Below, one piece after another: positions 8,677-17,264 of a stretch of 64,000 bases of DNA. Made by a program: the position numbers and the translations under genes. The notes beneath the pieces were generated by a model. The model was not told the origin of the DNA, did not search any database, and worked only from the letters and a program-made list of their open reading frames with translations. Every line of letters begins with the position of its first letter. Position 1 is the first letter of the stretch. Origin of the DNA: JAJDXW01 sp965243335 (GTDB lineage Bacteria > Pseudomonadota > Gammaproteobacteria > HK1); the NCBI GenBank assembly GCA_965243335.1, contig OZ251545.1:558001-622000 (forward strand), read 5' to 3'.

Positions 8677-8737
8677 CGGACCGCGGCCGGTGCCCCGCCG
8701 GCCCGGAGCGGTGCCCCGCCGGAGTCGTGTGCGTCGT

Positions 8738-8887
8738 TCTCAAGTCTTTGACGTATCGGGGTGAGAGCAGGTGTAAAGGTGCTTCGTACCCGACGGGAAC
8801 GGCCTCTTCCGTCGGTATCGGGGCGGCTCGGTGCGCTTCCAGGATGACGTTCGTGTCTACCAGTACGGCGCCCCGGTAGCGAACCAT
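8738..8887 (-). pseudogene. Truncated PIN-domain toxin gene
   Basis: The first twenty or so codons read MVRYRGAVLVDTNVILEAHR, a PIN-domain N-terminus with the first catalytic Asp in LVDTN. After about position 8828 the frame no longer resembles a PIN protein and lacks the later acidic residues. The frame itself stays open further, inside the SDR gene on the other strand, but that part is not meaningful. The ATG lies six bases after the stop of the XRE-ImmA gene, the expected place for its partner. The toxin gene was therefore probably cut by a recombination event. Confidence 0.6.
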
Positions 8888-8893
8888 GGCGAT

Positions 8894-10003
8894 TCACAGG
8901 TCGAACGGGCGCATGACACCGTGTGCGGTGAACAGCTCCGCAAGGCCCTCGACGGTCAGAGCGAGCAGGCTGGCGGTCCGTCTGACCGATACGTGACCCT
9001 TGTCGATGGCGCCGCCGATCACTTCCACGAATGGGTTCGAGAACAGGACGGGGGGGACGTCCTCGATGGCGCTCTCACGCCCGTTGTTGCGCAACGCTGC
9101 ATCGGGCAGCGCGCGCGCGGCCGCCGGCTTCAGCGCGCCGAGCGCGACCAGCCGCCATTTCAGCGCCGAAGCGGTCACGCGCAACTCGTCCGCCGCCGCG
9201 TTCAATCGCGCAATCAACGCTTCTTCGGCCAGGTTTGACCAGTCGCCGAATCGCTCCAGCGCTCCGGCCGGCATGAGCACCGCCGACGCGAAATGATTGG
9301 CGAGCTGTTCCACGCGATTGCCCCCGATCTCCTTCGCTTCTTCCGAGTGTCCGGGCGGCATCGCGTCCCAGGTCAGGATATGGAACAGCTCGTGGGCAAG
9401 GTCGAAGCGCCGGCGCCCGACGACCTCATGGCGCGCGATCAGCACTGCATCCAGCTCGGGCAGGCGGCAGGCCGCGCCCGAGATGCCGCGAGGGGCGTCG
9501 ACCATGAGGATCAGGATGCCGAGCTCTCGCTCCATGACGTCTGCCAACCGTGTCGCCGGCGCAACGCCGTGATCGAACTCGGCGGCGAACCGTTCGCCGG
9601 CCCACATGGCGTCCTCGAAGCTCGACCGACGGGTCAGACCGAGCGCGCGGCGCATCAGCGGGATCTCGTGACCGACCTTCGGCGCCAATGCCCGGAACGC
9701 TGCGATCCAGCATCCGGCACTGCGCTCATAGGCGCCGAGCTGTTCTGCGCCGACGCCGGTCTGGCGCCACGAGAAGCGGCCTTCGCCCGCGAGCAGGAAG
9801 GGATCGGTGAAGTAGTCCAGCGAGGCGCCCAGCTTTTCGACCGCGAGCAGCAGCTCCTGCGCCGTCACACGCCTCGTACCCGTCTCGATGGCCGAGACGG
9901 TCTGCCGATCCTTGAAGCCGAAGATCCGCGCGACGTGCTCCTGGGAGAGGTTGCGGTCTTCACGCAACGCCCTGATTCGTGCGCCGATCAGCTTTGCCGT
10001 CAT
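8894..10003 (-). CDS. XRE-family HTH protein with ImmA/IrrE metallopeptidase domain
   Basis: A 369-residue regulator. Residues about 5-62 form a helix-turn-helix domain of the Cro/CI type (SQEHVARIFGFKDRQTVSAIE). The middle part carries the zinc-peptidase motif HELFH at 204-208 with a downstream Glu-rich helix (EQLANHFASAVLMP). In this family the protein acts as an antitoxin-like repressor or an inducible protease partner. The start is supported by GGAGG upstream. Just before it lies an A/T-rich imperfect inverted repeat that may be its operator. The adjacent PIN gene is truncated, so the pair no longer forms an intact toxin-antitoxin module. Confidence 0.88.
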   Translation of the reverse strand: MTAKLIGARIRALREDRNLSQEHVARIFGFKDRQTVSAIETGTRRVTAQELLLAVEKLGASLDYFTDPFLLAGEGRFSWRQTGVGAEQLGAYERSAGCWIAAFRALAPKVGHEIPLMRRALGLTRRSSFEDAMWAGERFAAEFDHGVAPATRLADVMERELGILILMVDAPRGISGAACRLPELDAVLIARHEVVGRRRFDLAHELFHILTWDAMPPGHSEEAKEIGGNRVEQLANHFASAVLMPAGALERFGDWSNLAEEALIARLNAAADELRVTASALKWRLVALGALKPAAARALPDAALRNNGRESAIEDVPPVLFSNPFVEVIGGAIDKGHVSVRRTASLLALTVEGLAELFTAHGVMRPFDL

Positions 10004-10037
10004 CCGGACCTCCGCCCATCAAGGAGCTTGCGACCGG

Positions 10038-10054
10038 CAGTTTGCAACAAATTG
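10038..10054. promoter_or_regulatory. Imperfect inverted repeat upstream of the XRE gene, candidate operator
   Basis: CAGTTTG and CAAATTG flank a three-base centre, with six of seven positions matching. The site is A/T-rich compared with its surroundings and lies 35-51 bases before the XRE start codon, as expected for an autoregulated Cro-type repressor. Confidence 0.35.
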
Positions 10055-10088
10055 ACGCGAAATGGCAGCCGCGGACGATGGAACGTCG

Positions 10089-10139
10089 GAGCAGGGTGCG
10101 GACGAAGCCCGGGCAGACCGCGTTGACCCGGATTCCTTC
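10089..10139 (-). pseudogene. 51-bp fragment of an SDR gene
   Basis: These bases match 12240-12290, inside the intact SDR gene downstream, at 49 of 51 positions and in the same orientation. In the SDR frame the fragment encodes EGIRVNAVCPGFVRTL. The flanks on both sides differ from the SDR gene. It is a relic of duplication or recombination, not a working gene. Confidence 0.75.
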
Positions 10140-10154
10140 CACTATATCAATAGA

Positions 10155-11996
10155 TTACGAATACTGCATGGGCGCCTGCCCGTCCTCGGCGGCGGGGGCG
10201 CAGTACACCATCTCCCACCCGTGGAACACGACCGCCAGGCCCGTGAACCGCACCGTCGCCGGGAACCGGCGCGCGAGGCGTTCGTCCGCCAGATAGCGCT
10301 GCAATTGCGCCCCCGCCTCGCGAACTGCGGCGACGACCGCGGCTTCGCCCGCATCCTCGCTTCGCTTGAGGTACTTCAGCTCGATCAGGTAGCCGTGGCG
10401 CAGGCTCGGGTACTGGACGGCGAGCGGCTCCAGGCAGACGTCCGCGAAGCCCTTGGCGAGCTCCAGCTCGGTGTGCAGCACGAAATGGCGCGAGATGCCG
10501 AGGTAGGCGGCGAGGAAGCCCTGGATCACCTTCTCGCCGTCCAGGTAGTCGCGCACGCCGGTCTGCTCGGCGACGGCGCCCCGCAGGAAGTCGAACACGG
10601 GCTTCCACTCCCCGTCCACCGCCATCCGCCGCATCAGGCCGGCGAAGGTCAGCAGGTCCACGGACAGCACCCCCACGTCGTCGTAGGCGTCGCGCAGGTG
10701 GCCGTAGAGGAGCCGCCGCACCGTCTGGTTGGGGATGCCGAGCCGGGGCGTGCCGTCCGCCGCCCCGCGGATGCTGAGCAGCCCGAAGTAGTGCAGCAGG
10801 GAGAGGAAGTTCTCGCGCCGGTCGAGCCGTTCCAGAGGGAAGCTCGCCTGTACGTCGCCGTCCGCCGCGCCCTCGCCGATGACGTGCCGGAGCAGGTCGA
10901 AGTTGCCGTTCAGCCGCTTCGCGCCCTCGCTGGCCCGTTGATTCACCAGCAGCAGATGGCGGAGCTTGCCGTAGTCGATGCGCACGTTGGTGTCGATGAG
11001 GTCGTCCGGCATGGGCTGGTTCGGCATGGACTCGGCCAGGAAGTAGAGCACCATGTCGGTGTTGTAGACGGTGTCCTCGGCGCGCCTGGCGAACCGGTAG
11101 CCGTCGTACCACTCGCGCATCACGTCGAGCGCGGTGTCGACGTCGTGATCGAACGCGCCGCACTCCCGGTACGTCTCCAGGAGGCCCCGCACCTCCGGCT
11201 CGGTGAAGCCGAGCATGGCGTTGAACTCGGGCCGCAGGCTGATGTTGCGCCCGATGTTGAAGCCGCTGGTCACGTCGTCCAGGGTGATGGGCGAGACGCC
11301 GGTGACGAACAGGCGCTCAAGGCCGCCCGCCTCGCCGGCGCCGGCCTTGAGCGCGGCGAAGAAGTTGCGGTAGAACCCGCCGCCGTGGGTGAAGGCGTGG
11401 TACGCCTCGGGGCCGTGGTGGGCGAGCACGGTGTTGGCGAAGTTGTCGTACTCGTCGATGAGGACGTACAGGGGGATGTCCTGCTCCGTGACGTGCTCGA
11501 ACAGCTCGCCGAGCTTGCCGTCGATGGAGCCCGGGGCCAGGATGCGCCGGGCCGCCGCCTCGGGGAACAGGTCCGTGTTCCGCCGCAACGTCCCCCGAAG
11601 CTTGATGTCGCAGTAGGTCTCGAAGCGCTCCTGCAGGGTTGCCAGGGTGTCGTCGAAGGCCGAGAAGTTGAAGCGCAGGACGACGTAGCGGCTGCGGTCC
11701 TCGGTGGGCCGCCGCCCGATGTCGGTACCGCCGAAGATGGCCTCGAACTCGTGCGCCCAGTGGCGCCCGTAGTAGCACTCCAGCACGGACACCCAGCAGG
11801 ACTTGCCGAAGCGCCGGGGCCGGATGAGGAAGGCGTAGCGCTCGTTCTCCAGCCCCCGGAGGAAGGGCGTCTTGTCGACGTAGAGCCAGCGGTTCCGGCG
11901 GATGCGCCGGAAGTCCGCCTCGCCGTAGGGGATGCGCGGGCAGGGTAGGGTCACGGCTTCGTCCTTGGCCGGGCTCGGGAGCGCATCATGGCACAA
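10155..11996 (-). CDS. AAA-ATPase-like protein with C-terminal PD-(D/E)XK nuclease domain
   Basis: A 613-residue protein of the large, often mobile AAA-ATPase-like/PDDEXK_9 family of unknown role. The N-terminal nucleotide site is the degenerate RPRRFGKS at about 59-66, followed by a Walker B-like LYVLIDEYDNFAN. The C-terminal region has the nuclease-like pattern FADVCLEP followed by YLIELKYLK. These proteins are widespread in accessory regions, and a defence or recombination role has been suggested but not shown for most. It sits between the SDR gene and a displaced SDR fragment, which points to insertion or rearrangement here. The start could be the ATG at 11996 or the GTG fifteen codons in. 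Confidence 0.85.
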   Translation of the reverse strand: MCHDALPSPAKDEAVTLPCPRIPYGEADFRRIRRNRWLYVDKTPFLRGLENERYAFLIRPRRFGKSCWVSVLECYYGRHWAHEFEAIFGGTDIGRRPTEDRSRYVVLRFNFSAFDDTLATLQERFETYCDIKLRGTLRRNTDLFPEAAARRILAPGSIDGKLGELFEHVTEQDIPLYVLIDEYDNFANTVLAHHGPEAYHAFTHGGGFYRNFFAALKAGAGEAGGLERLFVTGVSPITLDDVTSGFNIGRNISLRPEFNAMLGFTEPEVRGLLETYRECGAFDHDVDTALDVMREWYDGYRFARRAEDTVYNTDMVLYFLAESMPNQPMPDDLIDTNVRIDYGKLRHLLLVNQRASEGAKRLNGNFDLLRHVIGEGAADGDVQASFPLERLDRRENFLSLLHYFGLLSIRGAADGTPRLGIPNQTVRRLLYGHLRDAYDDVGVLSVDLLTFAGLMRRMAVDGEWKPVFDFLRGAVAEQTGVRDYLDGEKVIQGFLAAYLGISRHFVLHTELELAKGFADVCLEPLAVQYPSLRHGYLIELKYLKRSEDAGEAAVVAAVREAGAQLQRYLADERLARRFPATVRFTGLAVVFHGWEMVYCAPAAEDGQAPMQYS

Positions 11997-12062
11997 AACC
12001 GCCGCCGACGGCGAGCCCGCCCGCCCGCCCGATCACGGCTGCGCCGGCTTGCGGGGGCCGGA

Positions 12063-12875
12063 TCAGACCGCGGTGTAGCCGCCGTCGACGAGCCAGGCGG
12101 CTCCGGTCACGAAGGACGCCTCGTCGGAGGCGAGGAAGAGGATGACGTTCGCGATCTCCTCCGGTTCGGCGAGGCGGCCGAGGGGATGGGCGCCAACCAG
12201 ATGGGAGTACGTCTCCTGGTTCGCGGTGAGGCTTTCGGTGAGCGGGGTGCGGACGAAGCCCGGGCAGACCGCGTTGACCCGGATCCCTTCGCGGCCGAGC
12301 GCGGCCCCGAGGTCGCGGGTGAGCTGGACGACCCCGCCCTTCGACTGCGCGTAGGGGCTGAAGCCGTCGGAGAGGCCGAGGCCCGGCGGATATCCGACGT
12401 GGCCCATGATCGACGCGAGGTTCACGATCGACCCGCCCGATTCCGATCCGGCTCCCCCCGCCCCGCCGCGGGCGGCCCGCATCACCTCGACCGCGGCGCG
12501 GCACATGAGCATCGTGCCCTTGAGGTTCACGTCGATGACCCGCTGCCAGCGCTCCTCGAAGCCCGCCTCGGCGGGGACCGTGCGGGCGGTGATCCCGGCG
12601 GAGTTCACGAGCACGTCGAGCCGGCCGAACGAGGCGCGCGCGGCGGCGGCGACCGCCTCCGTGTCTTCGTGCGAGGTCACGTCGCCCGCCGCGACCACGA
12701 AGCGCGGCGTCCCGGCCTTCGGGAGCGCCGCCGCGACGTTCGCACAGGCCTCCCCGCTCACGTCGTTCAGCACGAGGCGCGCCCCTTCGGCCGCGAACCG
12801 GCGCGCGCACGCGGCCCCGATCCCGGAGCCGGCCCCGGTGATCACCGCCACCTTGCCCTTCAGCCGTTCCGACAT
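12063..12875 (-). CDS. SDR family oxidoreductase
   Basis: A 270-residue classical short-chain dehydrogenase. Its motifs are TGAGSGIG for cofactor binding, NSAG, and the catalytic Ser in LASIMGHVG followed by YAQSK. It ends TGAAWLVDGGYTAV. A Gly/Ser-rich insert (ARGGAGGAGSESGG) lies before the catalytic strand and is longer than usual for the family. The start ATG at 12875 follows GAGGCAAG. Part of this gene (12240-12290) is duplicated at 10089-10139. The substrate is unknown. Confidence 0.85.
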   Translation of the reverse strand: MSERLKGKVAVITGAGSGIGAACARRFAAEGARLVLNDVSGEACANVAAALPKAGTPRFVVAAGDVTSHEDTEAVAAAARASFGRLDVLVNSAGITARTVPAEAGFEERWQRVIDVNLKGTMLMCRAAVEVMRAARGGAGGAGSESGGSIVNLASIMGHVGYPPGLGLSDGFSPYAQSKGGVVQLTRDLGAALGREGIRVNAVCPGFVRTPLTESLTANQETYSHLVGAHPLGRLAEPEEIANVILFLASDEASFVTGAAWLVDGGYTAV

Positions 12876-13148
12876 GAACTTGCCTCGAATTTGCCGTTGG
12901 GGGCCGCGTTCTCCCCACCGGGGACTGTAGCTTGGCCGTCTTCCGCGTGTCCAACCCGGCACCGGGGTGCCGCCGAAGCGGCGCTCGATCCTGGGGCGGG
13001 CTCAGGCGATGGGAAGATCTACCGCCTCGCCGTGTGCGGGGAGCTGGATTGGGGTGTGCGGCACCGGGCGGGCCCTCCGAGCGCTGCGAGGCGAATCCGG
13101 CCTTCGCACCTGCCGATGGGCGGGCGCATCGTCGGGGGTGCCGCTACT

Positions 13149-14615
13149 TCAGTTGGCGTCTGCCGCAGCGACGGCGATTCGGGCGAACGCCCCGGCGCGG
13201 AACCTGGCATTCCGGATCGAAGTTGCGGTTGCAAAGGCCCCCTCGATATCTCCCGCCTTGGCCTGTGCCTCTGCGATGTCAGCAAGCGCCCGAGTCCGAC
13301 GTTCGGCGTTTTCGCTCTTCTCTGTTGCTTCCAGAGCGATAGCAAGGATTTCCCCTGCTTTCCTGGCATCGCCATTCTTGGTGCGCGACTTCGCGATGGC
13401 AACAAACGCCTGGATCCGATCGTCGGCCATTTCGATCTCCTCTGTGATTGCAAGAGCTTCCTCGAAATTGCCTGCCCTAGCCTGCGCCGCTGCGATTTCG
13501 GCAAGCGGTGAGCTTCGAAAAACATCAGTTTCGATTTTCTCTACAATTGCAACAGCTTCCTCGATATGTCCTGCCCGAGCCTGTGCCTCCGCGATGCGAA
13601 TAAGCTTCAAGTCCCGATAAACTCCAGATTTGATCCCCTCTGCCGTTGCCAAAGCGATGGCAAGAGTTTCCTCTACCCCGACATCGCCATATCCGGCCTG
13701 CGTCGCTGCGATGTGAGTAAGCATTTGGACCCGAGGGTAGGCACCTTCGATCTTCCCTGTGATTGTCAGAGCGGTAGCAAGGATTTCCTCTGCCTTCTTG
13801 ATATTACCATTCTTGGCTTGCGCTGCCGTGATAGAAACAAGCGTCCCGACTCGAAAGTAGGCATCTTCGATCTTCTCTGTTGTTGTCATAGCTATGGCGA
13901 GAATTTCCTCCGCTTTCCCGATATCGCCATTCTCGGCTTGTGCCCGTGCGACAGTAGCAAGCGCCCAGGCCCGAGAGGGGGCATCTTCGATCTTCTCTGC
14001 AATTGCCATAGCTGTGGCAAGAATATCCTCTGCTTTCCTGACATGGCTATACTCGGTCTGCGCTGCTGCGATGGTGGCAAGCGCCCCGACTCGGTAGGCA
14101 TCTTCGAGCGTTTCTATGGTTGCAAGGGCTTCCTCGATGCCTCCCGCCGCTGCTTGTGCCTTTGCGATGTCAGCAAGCGTCGAGGAGCGAGAGTAGGCAT
14201 CTTTGATCTTTTCTGCGGCTGTCACGGCCAAGGACAGCAAACAGGCGGGGGTGGGCGTTCGTGAGCAGACGAGAACGACCGCGTCTTCTATCGCGTCGAC
14301 GAGTCCGGGCAGCGAAACGGTTCCGATGTTCTGGCCGGAGACCAACTCGACCGCAAGGCGGCTGGACGGGTGGCGGTCCACGATCGTGTCCAGCTTGCGC
14401 TTGGCGTCCTTCAGGAGCTCGAGCTTTCGAGTCGCGATGGCTTCCTCCTCTGCAACCTGGATGAGCTTCGCCGCCTCGACGAACAGCCGATTGGCGCGGG
14501 ATTCGTCGGAAGCCTGCGTGGGATGGGCCACCAGCAGTGCACACACGACGACGGGAAACGTCCGCCACCACCTCGCTCGAGCAGCGGGTTTGGCGCAGGG
14601 AGATCCCTTCTTCAT
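13149..14615 (-). CDS. Exported helical-repeat (TPR-like) protein
   Basis: A 488-residue protein with an N-terminal signal peptide (MKKGSPCAKPAARARWW, then a hydrophobic core ending THPTQA-like before SDESRAN). A predicted helical leader of about 110 residues is followed by nine to ten tandem helix-turn-helix repeats of the form R..LA.IA.AQA..G...EA. The repeats come in two lengths, 33 and 39-40 residues. The longer ones have an extra KAEEILA-type heptad. Such arrays usually bind protein partners in the periplasm. The gene is visibly less GC-rich than its neighbours. Starts further upstream exist (14642, 14786) but would bury the signal peptide. Its partner is unknown. Confidence 0.8.
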   Translation of the reverse strand: MKKGSPCAKPAARARWWRTFPVVVCALLVAHPTQASDESRANRLFVEAAKLIQVAEEEAIATRKLELLKDAKRKLDTIVDRHPSSRLAVELVSGQNIGTVSLPGLVDAIEDAVVLVCSRTPTPACLLSLAVTAAEKIKDAYSRSSTLADIAKAQAAAGGIEEALATIETLEDAYRVGALATIAAAQTEYSHVRKAEDILATAMAIAEKIEDAPSRAWALATVARAQAENGDIGKAEEILAIAMTTTEKIEDAYFRVGTLVSITAAQAKNGNIKKAEEILATALTITGKIEGAYPRVQMLTHIAATQAGYGDVGVEETLAIALATAEGIKSGVYRDLKLIRIAEAQARAGHIEEAVAIVEKIETDVFRSSPLAEIAAAQARAGNFEEALAITEEIEMADDRIQAFVAIAKSRTKNGDARKAGEILAIALEATEKSENAERRTRALADIAEAQAKAGDIEGAFATATSIRNARFRAGAFARIAVAAADAN

Positions 14616-14763
14616 GATTCCAACGCTCCCGTCTCCGTCCATTTCGATGGTTCCTGGTATTCTATCGCCGCCATCCGCCGATCGGTATCGGCGAAACGCT
14701 GGATTTTCGCCGGTTTCAGCGAGTGACCGGAGATGCCAGGTTCGTGACCTTCCGTCTGCCCTC

Positions 14764-15156
14764 TCATTTTTGATAAGCCGGCTCAATGGTCTGCAACATG
14801 GGGTAGTGCTTGACGTTGAGCGTTTTCAACTCCGCATCCTCCAAGGTAGCGGTCGCCGCCACAATGGCATCCGCGAGGCCGACGCCATGCGACCGGCCAT
14901 AGTCGCGTTTGTAGAGTCCACCGAGCTTCGCGATGTCTCCACTCACGGGGACGACGCGGAACAGTGACAGAAAATTCTCCAGGACGACCCGTTCCGTATC
15001 GTCTTTCCCATTCCTGACACCTGCATACAGCTCGGCGACGACGATGGACGACAGGATGATCCGGTCCAGATTGACGTTGACGAATGACACCGCCTTGTCG
15101 TAGCCGCGCAGGAAATCGATCAGGACGTCGGTGTCGAGCAGGACTGGCCGCGACAT
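14764..15156 (-). CDS. VapC-family PIN toxin
   Basis: A 130-residue PIN-domain ribonuclease. The acidic metal-binding residues are visible: D8 in VLLDTDVLIDF, E42 in VVAELYAG, D96 in GVGLADAIVAA, and a conserved polar position in TLNVKHYPM. VapC toxins cut tRNA or rRNA when not held by their antitoxin. The gene follows the ribbon-helix-helix antitoxin gene with only three bases between stop and start, a complete VapBC module. Confidence 0.92.
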   Translation of the reverse strand: MSRPVLLDTDVLIDFLRGYDKAVSFVNVNLDRIILSSIVVAELYAGVRNGKDDTERVVLENFLSLFRVVPVSGDIAKLGGLYKRDYGRSHGVGLADAIVAATATLEDAELKTLNVKHYPMLQTIEPAYQK

Positions 15157-15159
15157 GAT

Positions 15160-15393
15160 TCAGTCCCGGTCCCATCCGGCTCGCATCGCCTCGCAGTCGG
15201 GAAGATCGGAGCGGCTTCGCCAGATCCCGGCCGCCTCGTTCAATATCGCTTCCCGGCGAGAGCGGCTCGTTTGCTCGATGAAGCGGTCGACGGCTTCACG
15301 AATGAGCTCGCTTTGCCGCTTGCCTTCGTCCCGGGCGATGGCGGCAAGTTCGTCGCGCTGGTGTTCCGTCAGGTAGATCCGTGTACTCACCAC
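15160..15393 (-). CDS. Ribbon-helix-helix antitoxin of the VapBC pair
   Basis: A 77-residue DNA-binding antitoxin starting VSTRIYLTEHQRDELAAIA, a ribbon-helix-helix fold, with a C-terminal tail (EAAGIWRSRSDLPDCEAMRAG) that would wrap around the toxin. The frame is open to an ATG at 15429, but the purine-rich GGGGGGGAAG lies directly before tandem GTG codons at 15393 and 15390, which are the better starts. The genes are probably autoregulated, as in other VapBC operons. The downstream VapC gene begins three bases after the stop. Confidence 0.85.
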   Translation of the reverse strand: MVSTRIYLTEHQRDELAAIARDEGKRQSELIREAVDRFIEQTSRSRREAILNEAAGIWRSRSDLPDCEAMRAGWDRD

Positions 15394-15547
15394 TGAACTT
15401 CCCCCCCCTGCCGTATACGTCGGCATCATACCTCTTGCCGGAGATAGGCGCCATCCACCGACCAGAGGCTCGCGGGTGAGCGGCGTCGCTGACGGGGTGC
15501 GCGAGGCGCCCTTCGGGCAGCCGAAAGGTCCCCCTTGTGGTCGTCTT

Positions 15548-16696
15548 CTACGGCGCAGGCTCCTGGTGGCCGGTCGAGGTGCGTGCGCCGCGAGAGGCGG
15601 CAGTGTCGATGGCGGCGAGGGCTTCGGGCAGGACGGCCGCGAACGCGGCCCGCTCGGGCGCGGTCCCGACCGTGACCCGGATGCAGCGGTCGAGGGGCGC
15701 GACCCCCGGCATGCGCACGAAGACCCCGCGCGCTTCGAGCTCGCGGAGGAGGGCGCGGGCCCGGTCTCCGCCGCCCACGTCGATGGCGACGAAGTTGGTC
15801 GCGGACGGGAGCGGGACGAGGCCGAGGGAGCCCGCCAACCGGGCGTACTCCTCGCGGCCCGCCGCTGCCTCCGCGATCACCCCCGCCACGAACTCCGGGT
15901 CGCGGAGCGACGCGAGCGCCCCCGCCTGCGCGATCCGGCTCACCCCGAAGTGGTTGCGGACCTTGTCGAGCCCGGTCACGAGGTCGCGGTGCCCCACGCA
16001 GTAGCCGACCCGCGCTCCGGCCATGCCGTGCGCCTTGGAGAAGGTGCGAAGGCGGAGCACGCGCGGATCGTCCGGGGCCATCGGCCAGTCGGCGCCCGCC
16101 GGCGCGAACTCGATGTACGCCTCGTCGAGGGCGAGCACCACGTCTTCGGGGAGCGCTTCGATGAACGCCCGCACCCGTGCCGCGTCATGCCAGGACCCCA
16201 TCGGGTTGTCGGGGTTGGCGAGGTAGACGAGCGGCGCGCCGCAGTCGCGGACCGCTTCCGCGAGCGCGTCCGGGTCCTCGTGGTCGTCGCGGTAGGGCAC
16301 GGTCACGAGACGCACGCCGAGGCCCGAGACGTGGTAGTTGAAGGTCGGGTAGGCGCCCGCGGAGGTCACCACCGGGGCGCCCGGCTCGGTCAGCATCCGC
16401 ACCACGAAGCCGAGCAGCTCGTCGATCCCGGCCCCGAGGCAGACCTCGCCGGGCTCGACCCCGTGATGCTCGGCGAGGGCCGCCCGCAGATCGTGGCCCT
16501 CCGGGTCGCCATACCAGGAGACGCGCTCGATCGCGGCGCGCATGGCCTCGGCCGCCCGCGGCGAGACCCCGAAGGCGCTCTCGTTCGCTCCGACCCGGAG
16601 ATCGAAGGGGCGGCCGGTCCGCCGCTCGATGGCCTCGGGGCCGACGAAGGGAATGGTCGCGGGAAGCTCCCGCACGATGGAGCTGAAGGGGATCAT
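15548..16696 (-). CDS. hisC: Histidinol-phosphate aminotransferase-like PLP enzyme
   Basis: A 382-residue class I/II aminotransferase. The HisC-type features are RVGANESAFGVSP near the N-terminus, LANPDNPMGSW, DEAYIEF, and the PLP lysine K221 in TFSKAHGMAGARVGY. HisC transfers an amino group between histidinol phosphate and 2-oxoglutarate; paralogues act on aromatic amino acids. No other his gene is near, so a different substrate is possible. The C-terminus has a short low-complexity tail (ASRGARTSTGHQEPAP). A 28-codon frame overlaps the start codon but is not clearly a leader peptide. Confidence 0.8.
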   Translation of the reverse strand: MIPFSSIVRELPATIPFVGPEAIERRTGRPFDLRVGANESAFGVSPRAAEAMRAAIERVSWYGDPEGHDLRAALAEHHGVEPGEVCLGAGIDELLGFVVRMLTEPGAPVVTSAGAYPTFNYHVSGLGVRLVTVPYRDDHEDPDALAEAVRDCGAPLVYLANPDNPMGSWHDAARVRAFIEALPEDVVLALDEAYIEFAPAGADWPMAPDDPRVLRLRTFSKAHGMAGARVGYCVGHRDLVTGLDKVRNHFGVSRIAQAGALASLRDPEFVAGVIAEAAAGREEYARLAGSLGLVPLPSATNFVAIDVGGGDRARALLRELEARGVFVRMPGVAPLDRCIRVTVGTAPERAAFAAVLPEALAAIDTAASRGARTSTGHQEPAP

Positions 16697-16786
16697 CGGG
16701 TCGGCGGCTCGCGGTGGATTGCTCTGGAGGCGAAGAGGCCGGGGGCGGCTAACCCGGCGGTGCTGTTGAAGAAGCGCATGGCCCGA

Positions 16787-17032
16787 TTATGGCGCTCGAC
16801 AAGGTACGCGCGATTCCGCACCGAAGAATCGCCAAGCGTTCGACATGATCTCCTCATCGGCGAGGTCGAACCCGTCCATCTTCGTCAGAGCGTCGATCTC
16901 CTCTCGCCGCGCCGCGGCCTGTACGACCTGGCCCAACGCCCGGTCGATCGTCTCCTTGATCGAAGAAGCTCCGAGCAAGGTGCGCGCCTGCTCCAGCAGG
17001 TCGTCATCGATGCTGACGCTGGTCTTCCTCAT
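16787..17032 (-). CDS. VapB-type antitoxin without a visible toxin
   Basis: An 81-residue protein starting MRKTSVSIDDDLLEQARTLLG, characteristic of the VapB antitoxin family that usually precedes a PIN toxin. The region downstream on the same strand (16697-16786) is too short for a toxin, and the next gene is hisC. The last residues (GAESRVPCRAP) do not look like a native antitoxin tail. It is probably an orphan, either a remnant or one acting on a toxin elsewhere. Confidence 0.75.
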   Translation of the reverse strand: MRKTSVSIDDDLLEQARTLLGASSIKETIDRALGQVVQAAARREEIDALTKMDGFDLADEEIMSNAWRFFGAESRVPCRAP

Positions 17033-17082
17033 GTCCCTCGTGCCGGATTACGATTCGCTGTCGCCAGTATATCTTGACCCCG

Positions 17083-17232
17083 ATTTGGGGACGCCTGTGT
17101 CCCCTTCCCCCCACACAGGGGTGAAGCGCCCGTGAACGAAAAGTGCGGGCGAGACGCCCGCGTTCCCAGGAGCGCTTCCAACGACATGTCCGCGAAAGCC
17201 CTGCGGTGGGGTAAGACAGCTCCGAACAGCGC
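17083..17232. repeat. Dispersed intergenic repeat, copy 2 (full-length)
   Basis: Contains all modules of the family: a left hairpin region, the core GGTGAAGCGCCCGTGAACGA, a GCGGGCGAGACGCCCGC hairpin, GTTCCCAGGAGCGCTTCCA, and the right module GTCCGCGAAAGCCCTGCGGT. It fills the gap between the orphan VapB gene and lutC. Confidence 0.75.
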
Positions 17233-17264
17233 ACGGGGCTCGAAGGGAATCGCGCGGCTTCGGA

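Noticed and set aside
8438..8737. Continuation of the PIN frame into the SDR gene on the opposite strand
   Set aside because: The residues are Arg/Pro-rich and lack the later PIN acidic positions; the stretch is antisense to a well-supported SDR.
16693..16779. A 28-codon frame starting MRFFNSTAG whose TGA overlaps the hisC ATG
   Set aside because: It could be read as a leader peptide or as the remnant of an ATPase with an RFFNTAG-type start. It has one His only, no attenuator hairpins and no good ribosome-binding site, so neither reading is supported.
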